Source: Stomoxys calcitrans
Taxonomy: Eukaryota; Arthropoda; Insecta; Diptera; Muscidae
DNA length: 64,000 nt
Direction: 5' to 3'
Assembly (NCBI RefSeq): GCF_963082655.1
Contig: NC_081555.1
Span: 179,964,151-180,028,150, forward strand
The translations under genes and the position numbers were made by a program. The notes beneath the pieces are model-generated. The model did no database searches. It saw only the letters and a program-made list of their open reading frames with translations, and was not told the origin of the DNA. How positions within the stretch are numbered: the first letter of the stretch is position 1; the number at the start of each line of letters is the position of its first letter. This document shows positions 11,034-23,274 of this stretch, piece by piece.

Positions 11034-11935
11034 AAAATGTGCTAAGTTCGCCCGGGCCGAATCTTGGGTACCCACCACCATGAATTCCGCTAAAAATTTA
11101 CCTTCATTAACTGAGTTTGTATTTGAATTATTTTGTAGCAATCAAATCGGGAATTGATTGAGGCTTTAATGGTCTCAAGATGTCATATCGGTACTTAGGG
11201 GGGCCTATGTCACCATATTGACCGATTCGGATAGAACTTGTCACTGATAAATTGGTTTTTTGGTCAAGTTTCAAACAAATCAGGTGAAAATGTAGGCTTT
11301 TAAAGGCCCAAGAAATCAAAACCGGGGATCGGTTTATATGGGGCCTATATCAGTGTATAGACCGTCTAGGATCGGACTTGGCGTAGATTTTGGAGGTCAT
11401 AGCACAAGTCTTTGTACCAAATTTCACTCAAGTCGGATAAATATTGAGGCTTCTAGGGGATTAAGAAGTCAAATCCGGGGATCGGTTTATATGGGGGCTA
11501 TATCAGTTTATAGATTGACTAGAATCGGACTTGGCATGGATGTTGAACGTCATAACACAAGTCTTTGTTCCAAATTTCAGCCAAATCAAATGAAAATTGG
11601 GGCCCCTTAGGGCTCAAGAAATCAATGCGGGGGATCGGTTTATATGGAGGCTATACCAGTTTATAGACCGACTAGCATCGTGAACCGATATGAACCATTT
11701 GCAATTCCCAGTGACGTACATCAATAAGAAGTATTTGTGCAAAATTTCAAGCGACTAGATTGACGCGTTCGACAGCTATCGTGATTTCGATAGACGAACG
11801 AACGAACATGGCTAGAATGTCGCGACGACCCAGAATATATATACCTTATGGGGTCGCAGATCGATATTTCGAGGTGTTACAAACGGAATGACTAGGTGAG
11901 TATTCCCCCATCCTATGGTGGTGGCTATAAAAATT
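11034..11935 (-). mobile_element. DINE-1-like element, lineage C, complete
   Basis: The 3' hairpin ttcgcccgggccgaa is followed by ttgggtacccaccaccatg, which is diagnostic of this lineage. The core has about four units with 'ggggatcggtttatatgg'. The microsatellite has drifted to gacgaacgaacgaac (11795-11810). The 5' arm ends ggtggtggctata at about 11933. Confidence 0.88.
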
Positions 11936-13192
11936 ATCGTGACCTAATAAACAACGAATCGCCAAAAACAAAAAAAACGACAGGAACCAAGCCAATTAAT
12001 GAATAACTTCAATGGGTCATTTGGCTAATGTGGCCAACACCGCAAACGTCGCCGTCAAGTGAAATTTATGTTAGAATATCAGTCGCATGCCGGCATCTAC
12101 TACAATAAATACGAAATTCTTCGCTCCAATGAATGAAGTGAAAATGAGTCCGTTTACTATTTACAATGACACTAGAATGCTTTCGAAGAATAGTCAGTCG
12201 ATAGCCACTCAAACTGAGTTCAGACAACACACAATTTTGAGCGAAACTGGGTCAAGGCTGCTTTTCAAAAGCAAAAACATGGAGTTTCGTCTATAATGGA
12301 GTTTGTTTACGCCAGCAGAAGGGGGTCGGTCGAGTTTGAAATAATCTCTCAATTAACGTTTACAAAACAAGCCGGTGTTGCCTGGGTGCTTGTCAACACC
12401 ACAAAGTCGCAGATAGAGTGGAAAGACAAACGTACAACTCCACACTGGCATATCAGTGTGCAAGGCGACGCAGCGATTTCCCAAGTAAACGTGTTTTTAG
12501 GCACACTGTCAGTCAGCCAGTTTGTCACTCAACCACAAAACACTGGCATGAGTCATTGCTCCCAAAGAATTTTAATTGTCTCCTAGTCTGCGACAACAAC
12601 AGTCATCATACACTCTACCCCACGACCTTAGGGAGTATTCCCCAAAGTGCTCGTATGTGAAGCGACTTTAGCCAACAGGTGATTGCAGTCGCTGCTGGTG
12701 TTCATTCGTTCGTTCACATCATGCTGGGCTCCACCTCCTCCATGGTTTGACTAGGCCGGTCACCTGGCCATGGTGCCATGGTGAGGGCGCCAGCAAATTC
12801 CCTCAAGTGGTTCCCCATTAAATGCGCATTAATGGCCCACAATGTATGTAGGTAGGTGAGGTGTCAACTGTAGGGTACGGAATAACCAAATAAACCAACC
12901 AACCAACAAATGACCGTGTGCGAAATGTAAGTTATTGCAAACTTGTTCCATGCGTAATTGTCGACAAATTAACATACTTTTATTATTCGAAGCCAAAGCA
13001 TACGGTGGCGAAGGAGAAGGTTAACACTGATCACATTGGGCCTTTCTTGAATGCTTCAAAGGCCGCTAAAACAATATCTAATGATGAATGAAGGAAGATA
13101 TTTCAAGTTAATGTTGCCTAAATTTTGATTTTTCCACAAATTGTACCTACCATAGGAAATGTTGGTGAAATCAGATTTTCCTCGAAATTTAC
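11936..13192. other. unassigned, comparatively GC-rich interval
   Basis: The longest repeat-poor stretch in the first 15 kb. Two abutting frames (12087-12296 and 12296-12586) show no motif, no flanking splice signals I could defend, and no similarity I recognise. An (AACC)n run lies near 12884-12905. It could be conserved non-coding host DNA. Confidence 0.35.
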
Positions 13193-13936
13193 ATTTTTAT
13201 ACCCTCCACCATAGGATGGGGGTATACTAATTTCGTCATTCTGTTTGTAACGACTCGAAATATTCGTCTGAGACCCCTTTTGCACGTAGTATTTTGTTAT
13301 GATATCCAACAACTGTGCCAAGTATGGTTCAAATCGGTTCATAACCTGATATAGCTGTCATATAAACAGATCTGGGGACTTGACTTCTTGAGCTTCTAGA
13401 GGGCGCAATTCCTATCCGATTTGGCTGAAATTTTGCAAGACGTATTTAATTCTTGCTTTCAACAATGGTGTCAAATAAGGTTCAAATCGGTTTATAACCT
13501 GATATAGCTGCCATATAAACCGATCTGGGATCTTGACTTCTTGAGCCTCTAGAGGTCGCAATTATTATCCAATTTGCTTCAAATTTGGACGATGAATTTT
13601 CTGATGACCATCAACATGCGTGTTTATTATGGTCTGAATCGGTCTATAGCCCGATACAGCTCCCATATAAATCGATCTCTCTATTTTACTTCTTGAGCCC
13701 CCAAAGGGCGCCATTCTTATTCGATTTGGCTGACATTTTACACAGGTCTCCAACATATAATTTAATTGTGGTCCAAACCGGACCATATCGTGATATCGCT
13801 CTAATAGCAGAGCAAATCTTTTCTTATATCGTTTTTTTACCTAAGAAGAGATGCCGGGAAAAGAACTCGACAAATGCGATCCATGGTGGAGGGTATGTAA
13901 GATTCGGCCGCCGAACTTAGCACGCTTTTATTTGTT
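13193..13936 (+). mobile_element. DINE-1-like element, lineage A, internal deletion
   Basis: The 5' hairpin is well preserved at 13199-13227. The sequence then jumps from 'gtctgagacccc' directly into the core 'ttttgcacgtagtatttt', so the (GTCY)n block is deleted. The 3' end has ggagggtatgtaagattcgg with a shortened hairpin, then gcacgcttttatttgtt. Confidence 0.88.
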
Positions 13937-14192
13937 AATTATTAAGTTATTGTATTTCATCATAAAGAAGATGATGTCGGTAGGCTAGCGGATGCTTGCA
14001 AGACTACCAAACATGAGTTCAATACTCTGCGGCACCAAAATTATTAAAATTTATTTTTAAGGGTACTAGTAGAGAGAGTGGCAGAGAAAACCCCGAGAGC
14101 AGCAGTAAAACGAAGAAAACAAAACAGCGCGAGCCGAACAAAGAAAATAAAAACACCACCAGCCGAAGCAAATCACATGTGGCGGGCAGGTA

Positions 14193-15310
14193 AATGGTTT
14201 TTATATCCTACACCACTACTGTGGTACAGGAATTATAGCTTAGTGAATTTGTTTGTAACACCCAAAAGGAAGAGAGATAGATCCGTTGATAAGTATACCG
14301 ATGGACTAAGAATCACTTTCTGATTCGATTTAGCTATGTCCGTCCGTCTGTCTGTCTGTCCATGTTAATTTGTGTACAAAGTACAGATCGCAGTTTTCAT
14401 CCGATCGTCTTCAAATTTGGTATAGGCATGTTTTTCGGCCTAGAGACTAAGCCTATTGAAATTGGAATAAATCGGTTCAGATCTGGATATAGCTCCCACA
14501 TATATGTTCGTCCGTTTTTGAGTATTAATGCAATAAAATGGTCATTTGTTTACCGATTCTCTCGAAATTTGGCAGAAGAGATTTTTCACGACTCTCGACA
14601 TTACTGGTTAATTTCATGGAAATCGGTTCAGATTTAGATATACATCCCATATATATGTTCGTCCGATTTGCAGTAATATTGCAATAAAATAGTCTTTTGT
14701 TAACCGATTTTCTCGAAATTTGGCAGGAGGGATTTTCTCCTGACTCTCAATAAAATTTTGCAAAACGCTTTCCTCGATGACTGCCACAGTATCTGAGGAG
14801 TTTGAGCGAAATCGGTTCAGATTTAGGTATAGTATTTGAGAAACATTGCAAAAATGTGCTAATTTTTTAACCGATTTTTAACCGAAATTTTGCAGGGAAG
14901 ATTTTCTTATGACTCTCAATATTACTGGTGAATTTCATAGAAATCGGCCCAGATTGAGATATAGCTGTCATATATGTATATCGCCCGATTTTCAACCCAA
15001 GAGCCACTGCAAGCGCATTGTTTGACCAATCTTGTCAAAATTTTGCACAACGCTTTCCTCGACGACCACCACATTATCTGAGAAATTTGCTCGAAATCGG
15101 TTCAGAATTAGATATAGCTCCCAAATATATGTTCGTCAGATTTTGGGTAATTTGCCATAATGTTGTCATTTGTCAACCGTAGTTTTTTTTCTCGCCGAGG
15201 TCCATCAAAATTGGTGCAGATTTAGATATATATCCCACATTGTACTTATAGGGTGGGTGTAGGGTATTATACAGTCGGCACCGCACGATTTCTACCCTTC
15301 CTTACTGGTT
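14193..15310 (+). mobile_element. DINE-1-like element, lineage B, complete
   Basis: The 5' arm is tatcctacaccactactgtgg. The gene-free block includes 'tttgtttgtaacaccca' and (GTCY)n at about 14338-14361. Core repeats are marked by 'aaatcggttcagat..agatatagctccca' and 'atgttcgtccgatt'. The 3' end has gggtattatacagtcggcac with a mutated hairpin, ending in ccttactggtt. This lineage differs from A in every module but keeps the order. Confidence 0.85.
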
Positions 15311-15339
15311 TATTTTGCTTATGGATATATTGTTGTTGT

Positions 15340-15493
15340 TATATGTTGGCTTGCAAAGAGTGCCCTTAAACAGCAAATTTGTACTTTGGGTCGTTAAGAT
15401 TCTAAATAAATTGTTGCAGGACAATTAACAACTTCCATAATTGTTTTTTCAACCAAGGTTGTTGTTTTTCAAAATTATTTGTATCTGTGTGTC
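15340..15493 (+). repeat. partial copy of repeat family at 39655-40112
   Basis: Shares aatttgtactttgggt, attgttttttcaac, gttgttg and tttcaaaattattt..tatctgtg with the 39.7-40.1 kb copy. Class unknown; non-coding. Confidence 0.55.
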
Positions 15494-15800
15494 TAAATCG
15501 GCTCATAACCTGATATAGCTCCCATACAAATCGATCTCGGATCTTGATTTCTTGAGCCTCTAGAGGGCGTAATTCTTATCCGATTTGGCTGAAATTTTCC
15601 ACAAAATTGCTATGGTCTGCAACATCCAAAATAAGTAGGGTCCGAATCGCTGTATAATTTGATATAGCTCCAAATAATAGCAATTCTTACCCATTATCCT
15701 TTGTTTGCCTGTAAAGAGATATCGGCCAAAGAACTTGAAAAATGCGATCCATGGTGGAGGGTGTATAAGTTTCAGCCCGACCGAACTTACCGGTCGATCG
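15494..15800 (+). mobile_element. DINE-1-like 3' fragment
   Basis: About one and a half core units, then gatccatggtggagggtgta and a decayed hairpin (cagcccgaccgaactta). The 5' half is missing. Confidence 0.8.
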
Positions 15801-16924
15801 GACTAAAGATCCGCTTGGTGCTAATTTTGGCTTGGATGTTTGTTTTATATACTTGACCACAAATTTCAACGTCATATGCAGACTCTTTCATTTGAATCGC
15901 GCCTGATGGATTGTTAGAGAGCTTTATATTGGATTGCCCAAAAAAAATTTTTGACTTAATCCCTTTATCCATCTGAAATGTGACGCAAAAATTTGTTTCG
16001 AGATAGACAAATAGGCTATTAAACTAGGTCTTTCAAGCTCCTTGGTAGCTGAATTTAAATTCCAAGTTGAATGGTCGTTAGTTCGTCGCTACAAAGTGAT
16101 TTCACAATAGACAAAGTGCTCAGAGAGTCCTATTTCATACTGCCATTATAACCCCAACAGGCCTTTTTGTAAAATGGCCTTAACTCTAGACCATTCAATG
16201 CCCAAGTGTGTAAAGTATACACCCGTATATCTCAAAGCTTACACAAATAATATGTTTACAATGAATTGGAAAAATCAACAACAACAACAACAACAAACGC
16301 GTTAAAATTTCAGCACTCTTCAATGTTGTTGCCGATTTTTGCTGTGATTGTTCTCTTTTTCCAAAGCATTTCCTGTTACTACAAAAACCGTTTTGGAGAA
16401 GAAAAAGAGAGAAAAAATCGTTCAAATATTGATTCAATTTGCCATATATACAACGAGTTTCAAGTGTTGACGCAGATTCAATTTCAAAACTCAAAATGAC
16501 AGTTAATGACTTGGTATTGTTGTTTAATTATTGGCTTGGCGGTGGTTATGTCAGATTTTTTTTTGCGCTCTATTAACTCGCGCGGTTTTTCCATGATGGA
16601 TGTGACCGTCGTCAGTTAGTATGGTTTACGGTGTTTAGATATAATATGAGATAATGGCATGGAATAATAATTCAAACTAAAATTGATAAGGAAATCAATT
16701 TCCTGAAAGCTAATGGGAAAATTCTCTGATCTGAAGTTCTGTGTTAGGCAATGTGTAAAAACCTAATGATTCGAAATACTTACAGCCATTTTATAAAAAA
16801 TGTTATTATGGACTTAAAAACTCTTTAAATTATTTCGCACTTTTTGCTTAACAAACTGATTTTAAAATTTCGTATTCACAAACACATATTAATAGTCAAA
16901 TAACTATTGAACGGTTTTAAATTT
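15801..16924. other. unassigned interval with (CAA)n
   Basis: Contains (CAA)n at about 16277-16297. Overlapping opposite-strand frames at 16195-16499 are not supported by any motif. Confidence 0.35.
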
Positions 16925-18105
16925 TTTTGATATTTTATCTGACGACCCTCCCCCGTTACCCCAAAATCAAAAGTGGACCGATACGGACAATATGGATATC
17001 AAATAAACGGTATTGAAGAGTAGAATACGAATATGGTATTAAAAATTGGGTCCAAGTACCCAGGAAGTCGCCCTAACTCCAAAACTTCTAAAAGCAGACA
17101 AAATTAACTCCTACATCAATATGGGACTCAATTGAAAGGTAGTAGATTACGAATCTGGCTTACAAAATCAGATCGTAGTGTTGAGTCACAGCCCAAAAAC
17201 GCCCCGAATGGGCGCGACTATATGAGAATCGGTTTGTTTGTTTTTTCCGTAGAATCAAAAAAGACTGAACCGATTTCTTAAAATTTTTATAGATTGTGTA
17301 GGTTTTTGTGGAACGAAACATCGGGCCGCCCAACCTCAAAACTCTTCTAAACAGATATATTCGACGTTCCTTTCAATATGGGACTCAAAAGAAAAGTATT
17401 CCGCAGTAGATTACAAATATGGCTTAAAAAATTAGGGCTAGGTAAAGGTAGGTCGACCCAACCCCAAATCCGCCCAAACGGGCATATCAGCCGACTATGG
17501 CTAAATGGAATTCAAATGAAAGATATTTGGAAGTAGATTACGAATATGACATTAACGTTTTCGTTCAAGTCCAGTTGGCGCTTTTCCTCTTAAAAATACG
17601 TCAAGTGTTTGGGGGTCATATTTACCTACCATGGCAATATGGGGCTCAAATTAAGGGGGTTTGGGAGTGGAGCACGGATTTGATATCCAAATTTAATGAA
17701 AAATGTCTCCCCTAAAAAGAACTTCCCCTTACCCTTATTTTCAAATACCTGATCTCGGAGATTGGTAATGTGATTCGTTCGAAAATTGTTTGCACTCTCA
17801 CAGTCACCAAAAACAAAACATGGTTTCTATTGTTGGGGTAGGGTGGATATATGGACCAATCACGAAAATATAGAGCCATGTATTTGGGGATCCGCAAACC
17901 CCCAAAATACCTCCCTATTATATAAAAGCTATTTGGGTTGGGAATTGAATGACTTTCCGGAAATTGATATTAATTTTCGGGATAAAGACCCTGTGGTCCA
18001 CCTCACCATCCAATCTGGCATTAAAGGCGTACCACCTGAAGCATTCCTACAACGGTCAGCAACAGAGGAAATGGAACTCGATCTATGGGTTCACAATAAA
18101 GGCGC
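16925..18105. repeat. degenerate tandem-like repeat array
   Basis: Phrases such as 'atatgggactcaa.tgaaag', 'agtagattacgaatatgg', 'cccaaccccaaa' and 'ccgaatggg' recur several times between about 16975 and 17790, in the same order with heavy divergence. I do not recognise the family. Frames at 17497-17715 and 17786-18109 lie in it and are probably fortuitous. Confidence 0.5.
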
Positions 18106-18214
18106 CTAGACGAGTTTTATTTTCTAGCTTTGAACCGTCCGTGTAGCATGAAATATTAGATTTCAGTCAATAGACGATTGTGACTCTAGTGTCATACATT
18201 CGACCTTAATTGTT

Positions 18215-18310
18215 GACGTTATTGTCGCTACATTTCTTTGTGGTCCCCGTCAAGCTCCATAGGTGAGCAAGCTTATTCCGGTCCATACGAACGCCACGGG
18301 TACGTTGGTT
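18215..18310 (+). repeat. fragment of repeat family at 40246-40690
   Basis: The sequence gctccataggtgagcaagct, followed by tattccggtcc, matches 'ctcctgtgggtgagtaagctcgttccggtcc' at about 40380-40411, preceded in both by a GTNGCNACAT phrase. Confidence 0.5.
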
Positions 18311-18617
18311 CCACATCGCCTCGCCTATGCTAAGACCACTCCTTCTCTGAACATGTGTAATCTTCCTGCTCGAGTGATGTCACATCATATTTTTATTTTT
18401 TGCATCACCAGCCAATGTAATGGTCCGGGCTCCAAAAAGAACTCACTCTTTGTATAATCGGAGTGTGAGTCAACAGCTTGAAAATTGGGTGAAATTTGGA
18501 AAGCAAAGTACACTAATGCTGTGAACCAGCCATATCAAGCATCGTACAGATGTGGCCCCAAAAACTGGCCCGGATATTAGTAGCCGATTTGGTTGCAATG
18601 GCTCCAAAAGTGGTATA

Positions 18618-18880
18618 TAACCAAAGAAATAAATCCGCTGATATCAGCAAACATAGTCTGCTGATATTAAATCTATCCAAAACTTTTGAACTTTGCTATA
18701 TATTAATAAAATAACAATATATATAATTTGCTGTATATTAATAAAATAAATTTGGCATTTTTGGGGGTTAATTTTTTGTTTAAAATCATAAATATAATTG
18801 TAGTAGTTATTTTGTCTGCTGTTTTTGCGATTCATTACCAAATTAGCAAATGACAGAATATTAGGAAACATTTTTTACGC
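18618..18880. mobile_element. possible CTGCTG-family copy, diverged
   Basis: The left part has cgctgatatcagcaaacata and gtctgctgat; the right part has 'tttgtctgctgttttt'. These resemble the two halves of the element at 48451-49163. Divergence is high and the boundaries are approximate. Confidence 0.35.
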
Positions 18881-19491
18881 ATAAAAATTTTTACATTTTG
18901 TGCAGAAAAACAAGTTTTAGGTTAAATTTCATATACAGACCGATTGGCTTATAAAAGAGAACAACATTCAACAATTAATGTCATTTTATTTTTATAAGTG
19001 AAAATTAATAATCAATTAGTAATAATTAAAACAGTAAAAATATTATTTTTCTAAATTCTCACATTAGCTCTATTAAAAGACTAAAAATCACTAATTAACG
19101 CCTTGAAAAATTTGAAATAATTTTTCTCAGCCACTACCCATACCATAGTAGTTAGTACTAATTTAGCCATTCTGATTGCAGCACATCGAAACAGGCATTT
19201 GTGACCCTTAAATGTAGAATACCTTTTTGTTCGTCAAAGACGATAAGCGACGAAGGATGAGCCCAAAACAACATATCGATATTTTTAACTTTAACTTTAA
19301 CTGAAATTGTCAACTACTTTAAATTCCTTGGAGCGGTCATAAATAATTAATAGGAGAATAAGATGCTCTTTTAGTCTTGGGTAAAAGTTCAAGATCACGC
19401 CGAAATCTTAAAATCAATTTGCTTGGTTGTTTAATATGTTCCGTATAGACTCAAAGACGGCTGAACTGAATGTAATGAAATTTTCTCAGAT
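18881..19491. other. unassigned AT-rich interval
   Basis: No element or gene was recognised. Confidence 0.35.
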
Positions 19492-19504
19492 GATATAGAA
19501 TTGT

Positions 19505-19831
19505 ATAGGAGGCCACCGTAGCGCAGAGGTTAACATGTCCGCCTATGACGCTGAACGCCTGGGTTCGAATCCTGGCGAGACCATCAGAAAAAATTTTCAG
19601 CGGTGGTTTTCCCCTCCTAATGCTGGCAACATTTGTGAGGTACTATGCCATGTAAAACTTCTCTCCAAAGTGGTGTCGCACTGCGGCACGCCGTTCGGAC
19701 TCGGCTATAAAACGGAGGCCCCTTATCATTGAGCTTTAACTTAAATCGGACTGTACTCATTGATATGTGAGAAGTTTGCCCCTGTTCCTTAGCGGAATGT
19801 TCATGGGCAAAATTTGCAATTTGCAATATTT
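19505..19831 (+). mobile_element. tRNA-derived SINE, full length, with target-site duplication
   Basis: The head contains RNA polymerase III box A (tagcgcagagg) and box B (ggttcgaatcc) in a tRNA-like layout, followed by a ~240-bp body (aaaattttcagcggtgg ... gtcgcactgcggcacgccg ... tgagaagtttgcccctgttc) and a short ttgcaa-repeat tail. A 13-bp direct repeat, gatatagaattgt, flanks it (19492-19504 and 19832-19844). This is the reference copy for the other SINEs. It should not be counted as a tRNA gene: there is no acceptor stem. Confidence 0.9.
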
Positions 19832-19844
19832 GATATAGAATTGT

Positions 19845-21130
19845 GGTGAAAATGGGTCACTTTATTTTTTCAATACTTGAAGAGGTGGAGGACCTTCCCC
19901 CTTACCCTAATATGATATTTTTAAACAGCCAAGGGCTTTATGAAGGCTATTTCGTGGTACATTTTACAGCCAAACAGATGAATGGATTTTAATGATATTA
20001 GCATCAATCGGGTGTGATGTGTGTGGCTCTACTTGACATGTAGGTAAGACAATTCTTTAAGGATCAGCTTTGGCGTACAAGACATTTGCATTTTTGTTGT
20101 TGTTGTTTAGCGAGGCTGCATAACAATACAAACATTTTTTAACTACAGGTTCTGTGAAAAGTAATTTTGCGAATATTGAGAAAGTCGTTGATGATTCCAT
20201 CGTCGCGTAGTGTGAGAAAATCGAAAAGAACTATTAAAAATATATCATGTGAGAACGGATAGAGATATCACTTTGAAATTTCGAATAGTAAGAGATGTGG
20301 TACTATCGAGATTGTGGTGTTATCGAGATCACCTCTTGGCAGGCACCTAAAGTTGGTCCGACAAAAAAAGAATTTTTAAAATTGGACTAAAAATTAAGAT
20401 TCTTCGAAATACCGAGATGAACAACTTCAGTTACTGCCGCAATTATTGGTGATGTGCCTATTTTCATAAATTCTAGCAACTGCAAGGAAGTACGGATAGA
20501 TACATAATGTCAGACAAATTTAATTCTACATCAAACAATAAGATTGAACTATTTCGCATTATGGAGAGAACACAACCCTCATTCGACATTCGTTCTAATT
20601 TTTTTCAATGTTAAACAAATAATTAAACAGTTGTTTGGCAATGTCACTCACCTTTGTGCATCTGAGGTTGTGTTTTTGTTCCCATTATGTTGTCTTGTCT
20701 TCTTCTTCAACGAAATGTAAATTTGCGCCAGCATAAACGAGTGTAAAAGTTAATCCAAAAATATGTTGGTACGTCCTGCTTCACTTAGCCAAGTTAGTTG
20801 CCAGTAAGGTGGATAGGTAGGTTGTTGGTAGATCGATATGAATGTTGTTAACACTTAATTTACTTAAAAAAAAATATTTCTTATAAAAAATATAACAGCC
20901 GAGTTGTAGATTCTACTTTCCACCGTAGTGGTAGTGGGTTAGAGGGGCTAGGTATTGAAAGCACCTCGCCTAAAGATGAATTTCACTTAAGGTCACTTTA
21001 TTGCTTAAATCGGAATGGTTAATTCCAAACTATGTACACACGAAAAACAGAAGAAAAAAATATTTGCACCTATTTTCTTGTTTGGTTTGTTTTGCTTTTA
21101 GCGTTGTCTGTTTACTTTGTTTGTGATCTT
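19845..21130. other. unassigned, repeat-poor interval downstream of the putative exon
   Basis: No transposable element was recognised. Because the 21284-21444 exon reads leftward, the right part of this stretch may be its 3' UTR or downstream flank. Confidence 0.35.
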
Positions 21131-21156
21131 TTTTAGGAATATAAATTTAGCACTTG

Positions 21157-21162
21157 TTTATT
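21157..21162 (-). promoter_or_regulatory. candidate poly(A) signal AATAAA
   Basis: AATAAA on the minus strand, about 122 nt past the stop codon of the putative exon. There is no strong GT-rich element after it, so it may not be the one used. Confidence 0.3.
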
Positions 21163-21283
21163 AATTGTCGATTTAATTAACAACTTTGTTAATGTGGTAA
21201 ATTAAGTTGTTGGCGCTGCTGCTGCAGCTGCTATCGATATTAGATGTGTTGTAGATGGTGTTTGAATTTGTTGTGAGATGTTG

Positions 21284-21444
21284 TTACTGAATGCTTGCGT
21301 TCGTTGTCACGGTCGGTCTTCCAGGTGGTCTCGGTTTAAGTGGTGGCTCTCTACTGCCTTTCAGACTAATCGTTGGAGTCCCATCATGATGACTTAATTC
21401 CAAATGATACTCCATGTGGTGTCTGTTTGAAGTACTTCGATGGT
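21284..21444 (-). CDS. putative terminal coding exon of a host gene
   Basis: This is the only convincing host-coding signal. On the minus strand a textbook intron end precedes it: a CTAAT branch-point motif about 33 nt upstream, then a pyrimidine-rich run and TTTCAG, with the acceptor AG at plus 21446-21445. The exon then reads about 53 codons to a stop at 21284, starting in codon position 2. The tail is His-rich early (residues RHHMEYHLELSHHDG) and ends with a Pro/Arg-rich stretch (REPPLKPRPPGRP) that resembles an SH3-type ligand, then TVTTNASIQ and stop. AATAAA lies downstream at plus 21162-21157. The frame extends past the acceptor only by chance. I do not recognise the protein. If real, upstream exons lie at higher coordinates or beyond the window, which would make much of 21.5-64 kb intron. 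Confidence 0.5.
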
Positions 21445-21544
21445 CTGAAATTGAAAAAGCAAACGAATGCATTTGATTAGTTTTCATCCTACAAAATATT
21501 AATTTAAAAAAAGCTATGAATGGCTGAGTATGGCCACACCTCAT

Positions 21545-22029
21545 GACATGCGGTGTAAAGGATGTGGGCTGGGTTTTTGGTTAAAATTAAATATGATAAC
21601 TGTTAAATATTTAAAAAGTGAAACTATCTTCAACAGGGGGAGGTAAAATTCTATTGAAAAAACTCAATTCAAAGGCAATGCTATCGACGACTGTCCTCGG
21701 CGTACATATGCATGGCTCATTATCGTGTGGTCATTTTTGTCTTGAACTACCTTGTAAGGTGGATGGCTTTCTTATTTTGGCCTGCCTCCATTCCACAAAT
21801 AATTCCCCAAGGACTAATTAAACAGCGTAATTATGTAAACTATTGGAACATTTACATGATTAATTCACCCAATACTCCGACTGATACGTAATAATGAACC
21901 TAATTAAAACAACACTGAACAAAATTAAAATAATCGAAAAAAATTCCCTAAAAAGGGAAAATATGTATGAGAAAGTTCTCTATTCCTTTCACAATTATTG
22001 AAGGTAGCAGATACGGTGTTCGACACAGG
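21545..22029. other. unassigned interval
   Basis: No element was recognised. If the exon at 21444 is real, this is the end of its upstream intron. Confidence 0.3.
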
Positions 22030-22165
22030 ATATTGCAATGGCCGCGGAGTAAGGTCATACGACCAGTTCTGATGCATGAATGTCAGGTCTGATGGCCAAA
22101 ATACAAATAACTTATGCGGGACCTGGCCAAGGTAAATAGGCTAGGGTTTATATGTTTCGAAGAAA
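22030..22165 (+). pseudogene. LINE reverse-transcriptase thumb remnant
   Basis: One frame reads VIRPVLMHECQV-stop-WPKYK and then MRDLAKVNRLGFICF. That is the 'VIRPVLTYGxxVWW...VNRLACxxI' region downstream of YADD in RNase-H-bearing LINEs. Two stops are present. Confidence 0.5.
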
Positions 22166-22249
22166 CCTCGAAGACAACCAAAAAATATCCCAAAACTATC
22201 CGTTTTGTTACATAGTTCCGATACGTGATAACTTGCGAAAGCAAGCGAG

Positions 22250-22350
22250 ACAGTACTTGGATTGTTTAAGAAAATATCGACATCGTGTTGTTAAAAGAAT
22301 AAAAGTACAACTATTGCGTTGGCTAGAATCAATGAAGAAGCAATAACTAA
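22250..22350 (+). pseudogene. RTE-like LINE C-terminal remnant
   Basis: The frame VVKRIKVQLLRWLESMKK matches the 'IKIQRLRWLGHVVRM' segment at about 54590-54640. The similarity fades on both sides. Confidence 0.45.
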
Positions 22351-22639
22351 GAAAGAAAAGAGAAAATCATCTCAAAACTTTGGTGTCAAAAATTAGAAAA
22401 GCAATGGGACAAACGGTTTTTGAAAGACTGGAGCCTACTGCGATTGGGTGTCTGGGATCTTGTTGGGGCCCAGACGATTGTTCTATACACCAGAGAAACT
22501 GTCGGGAAAACGCTGTTTAGACTGCTGAATTTGACTAGCTTCGGAACTTATCGTCCAGATATGCTAGCATACTTCATACGCTATGGCGGATCTGTAGACT
22601 ACTTGACTACTTTGGTGGCATGAACAGGTAACCTTGTCA

Positions 22640-23274
22640 GAAGGGATCGATAAAATCTAGGGTTATTTTAAGTTGAATCATAAATGGATAGACCGGATGA
22701 AGTTTACCCTTGCCAAAATTCAGCACCGACGTCTCTCTTCGTATTAGTGACGATTACAACACATCCATCTAGGTGGAGGAACATCTAAAAATCTTTCCGA
22801 TCTATGGGACAGGCTCTCGGCTAAAAACGTAACTCCACAGAGCACAGCTCTACCCAATATTTGGGTCTAAATCACATCCACCACATTGCTTCCGTGGGGC
22901 CTAACCGTAGTCAAGTTGAACAGAAGTCCCAGGGGATCATGCCAATCGAGGTACCATATTAAAGTCTTCGGTCAAACGTCCCACAGTGTTGCCCTGATGG
23001 TCAAAAATCGAAAATGAAAATTTGTATAAAATTTTTTTCTAATCTTTAAAAAAAACCTTTCAAATAAGATTAAAAAAATATTTATATTTGAGGTTCGCCT
23101 TGAACTAATCGTTTTTTAACAAATGCATGCTACTAATTCTTCCCCAAAAAATCAATTTTTTGTTCATGTAAGCAAAATGATTTTTTTTAATTGGGTACTA
23201 AAATAGAATAAGTTCTTTAAGAGGACATAACTGAAAGCTCTTTTGTCAATGACCGGTGTTAAAGACATAAACAT
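22640..23274. other. unassigned AT-rich interval
   Basis: Part of 22700-22950 could be decayed LINE coding sequence, but no motif can be defended. Confidence 0.3.

Noticed and set aside
12087..12660. Three overlapping or abutting frames in a GC-richer stretch
   Set aside because: No splice sites, start context or domain I could defend. Kept only as an unassigned interval.
19505..19580. tRNA gene
   Set aside because: Boxes A and B are present, but there is no acceptor-stem pairing and the same head recurs with a SINE body elsewhere.
21621..21821. Additional exon upstream of the 21.4 kb exon
   Set aside because: The frame is on the opposite strand and lacks flanking splice consensus.
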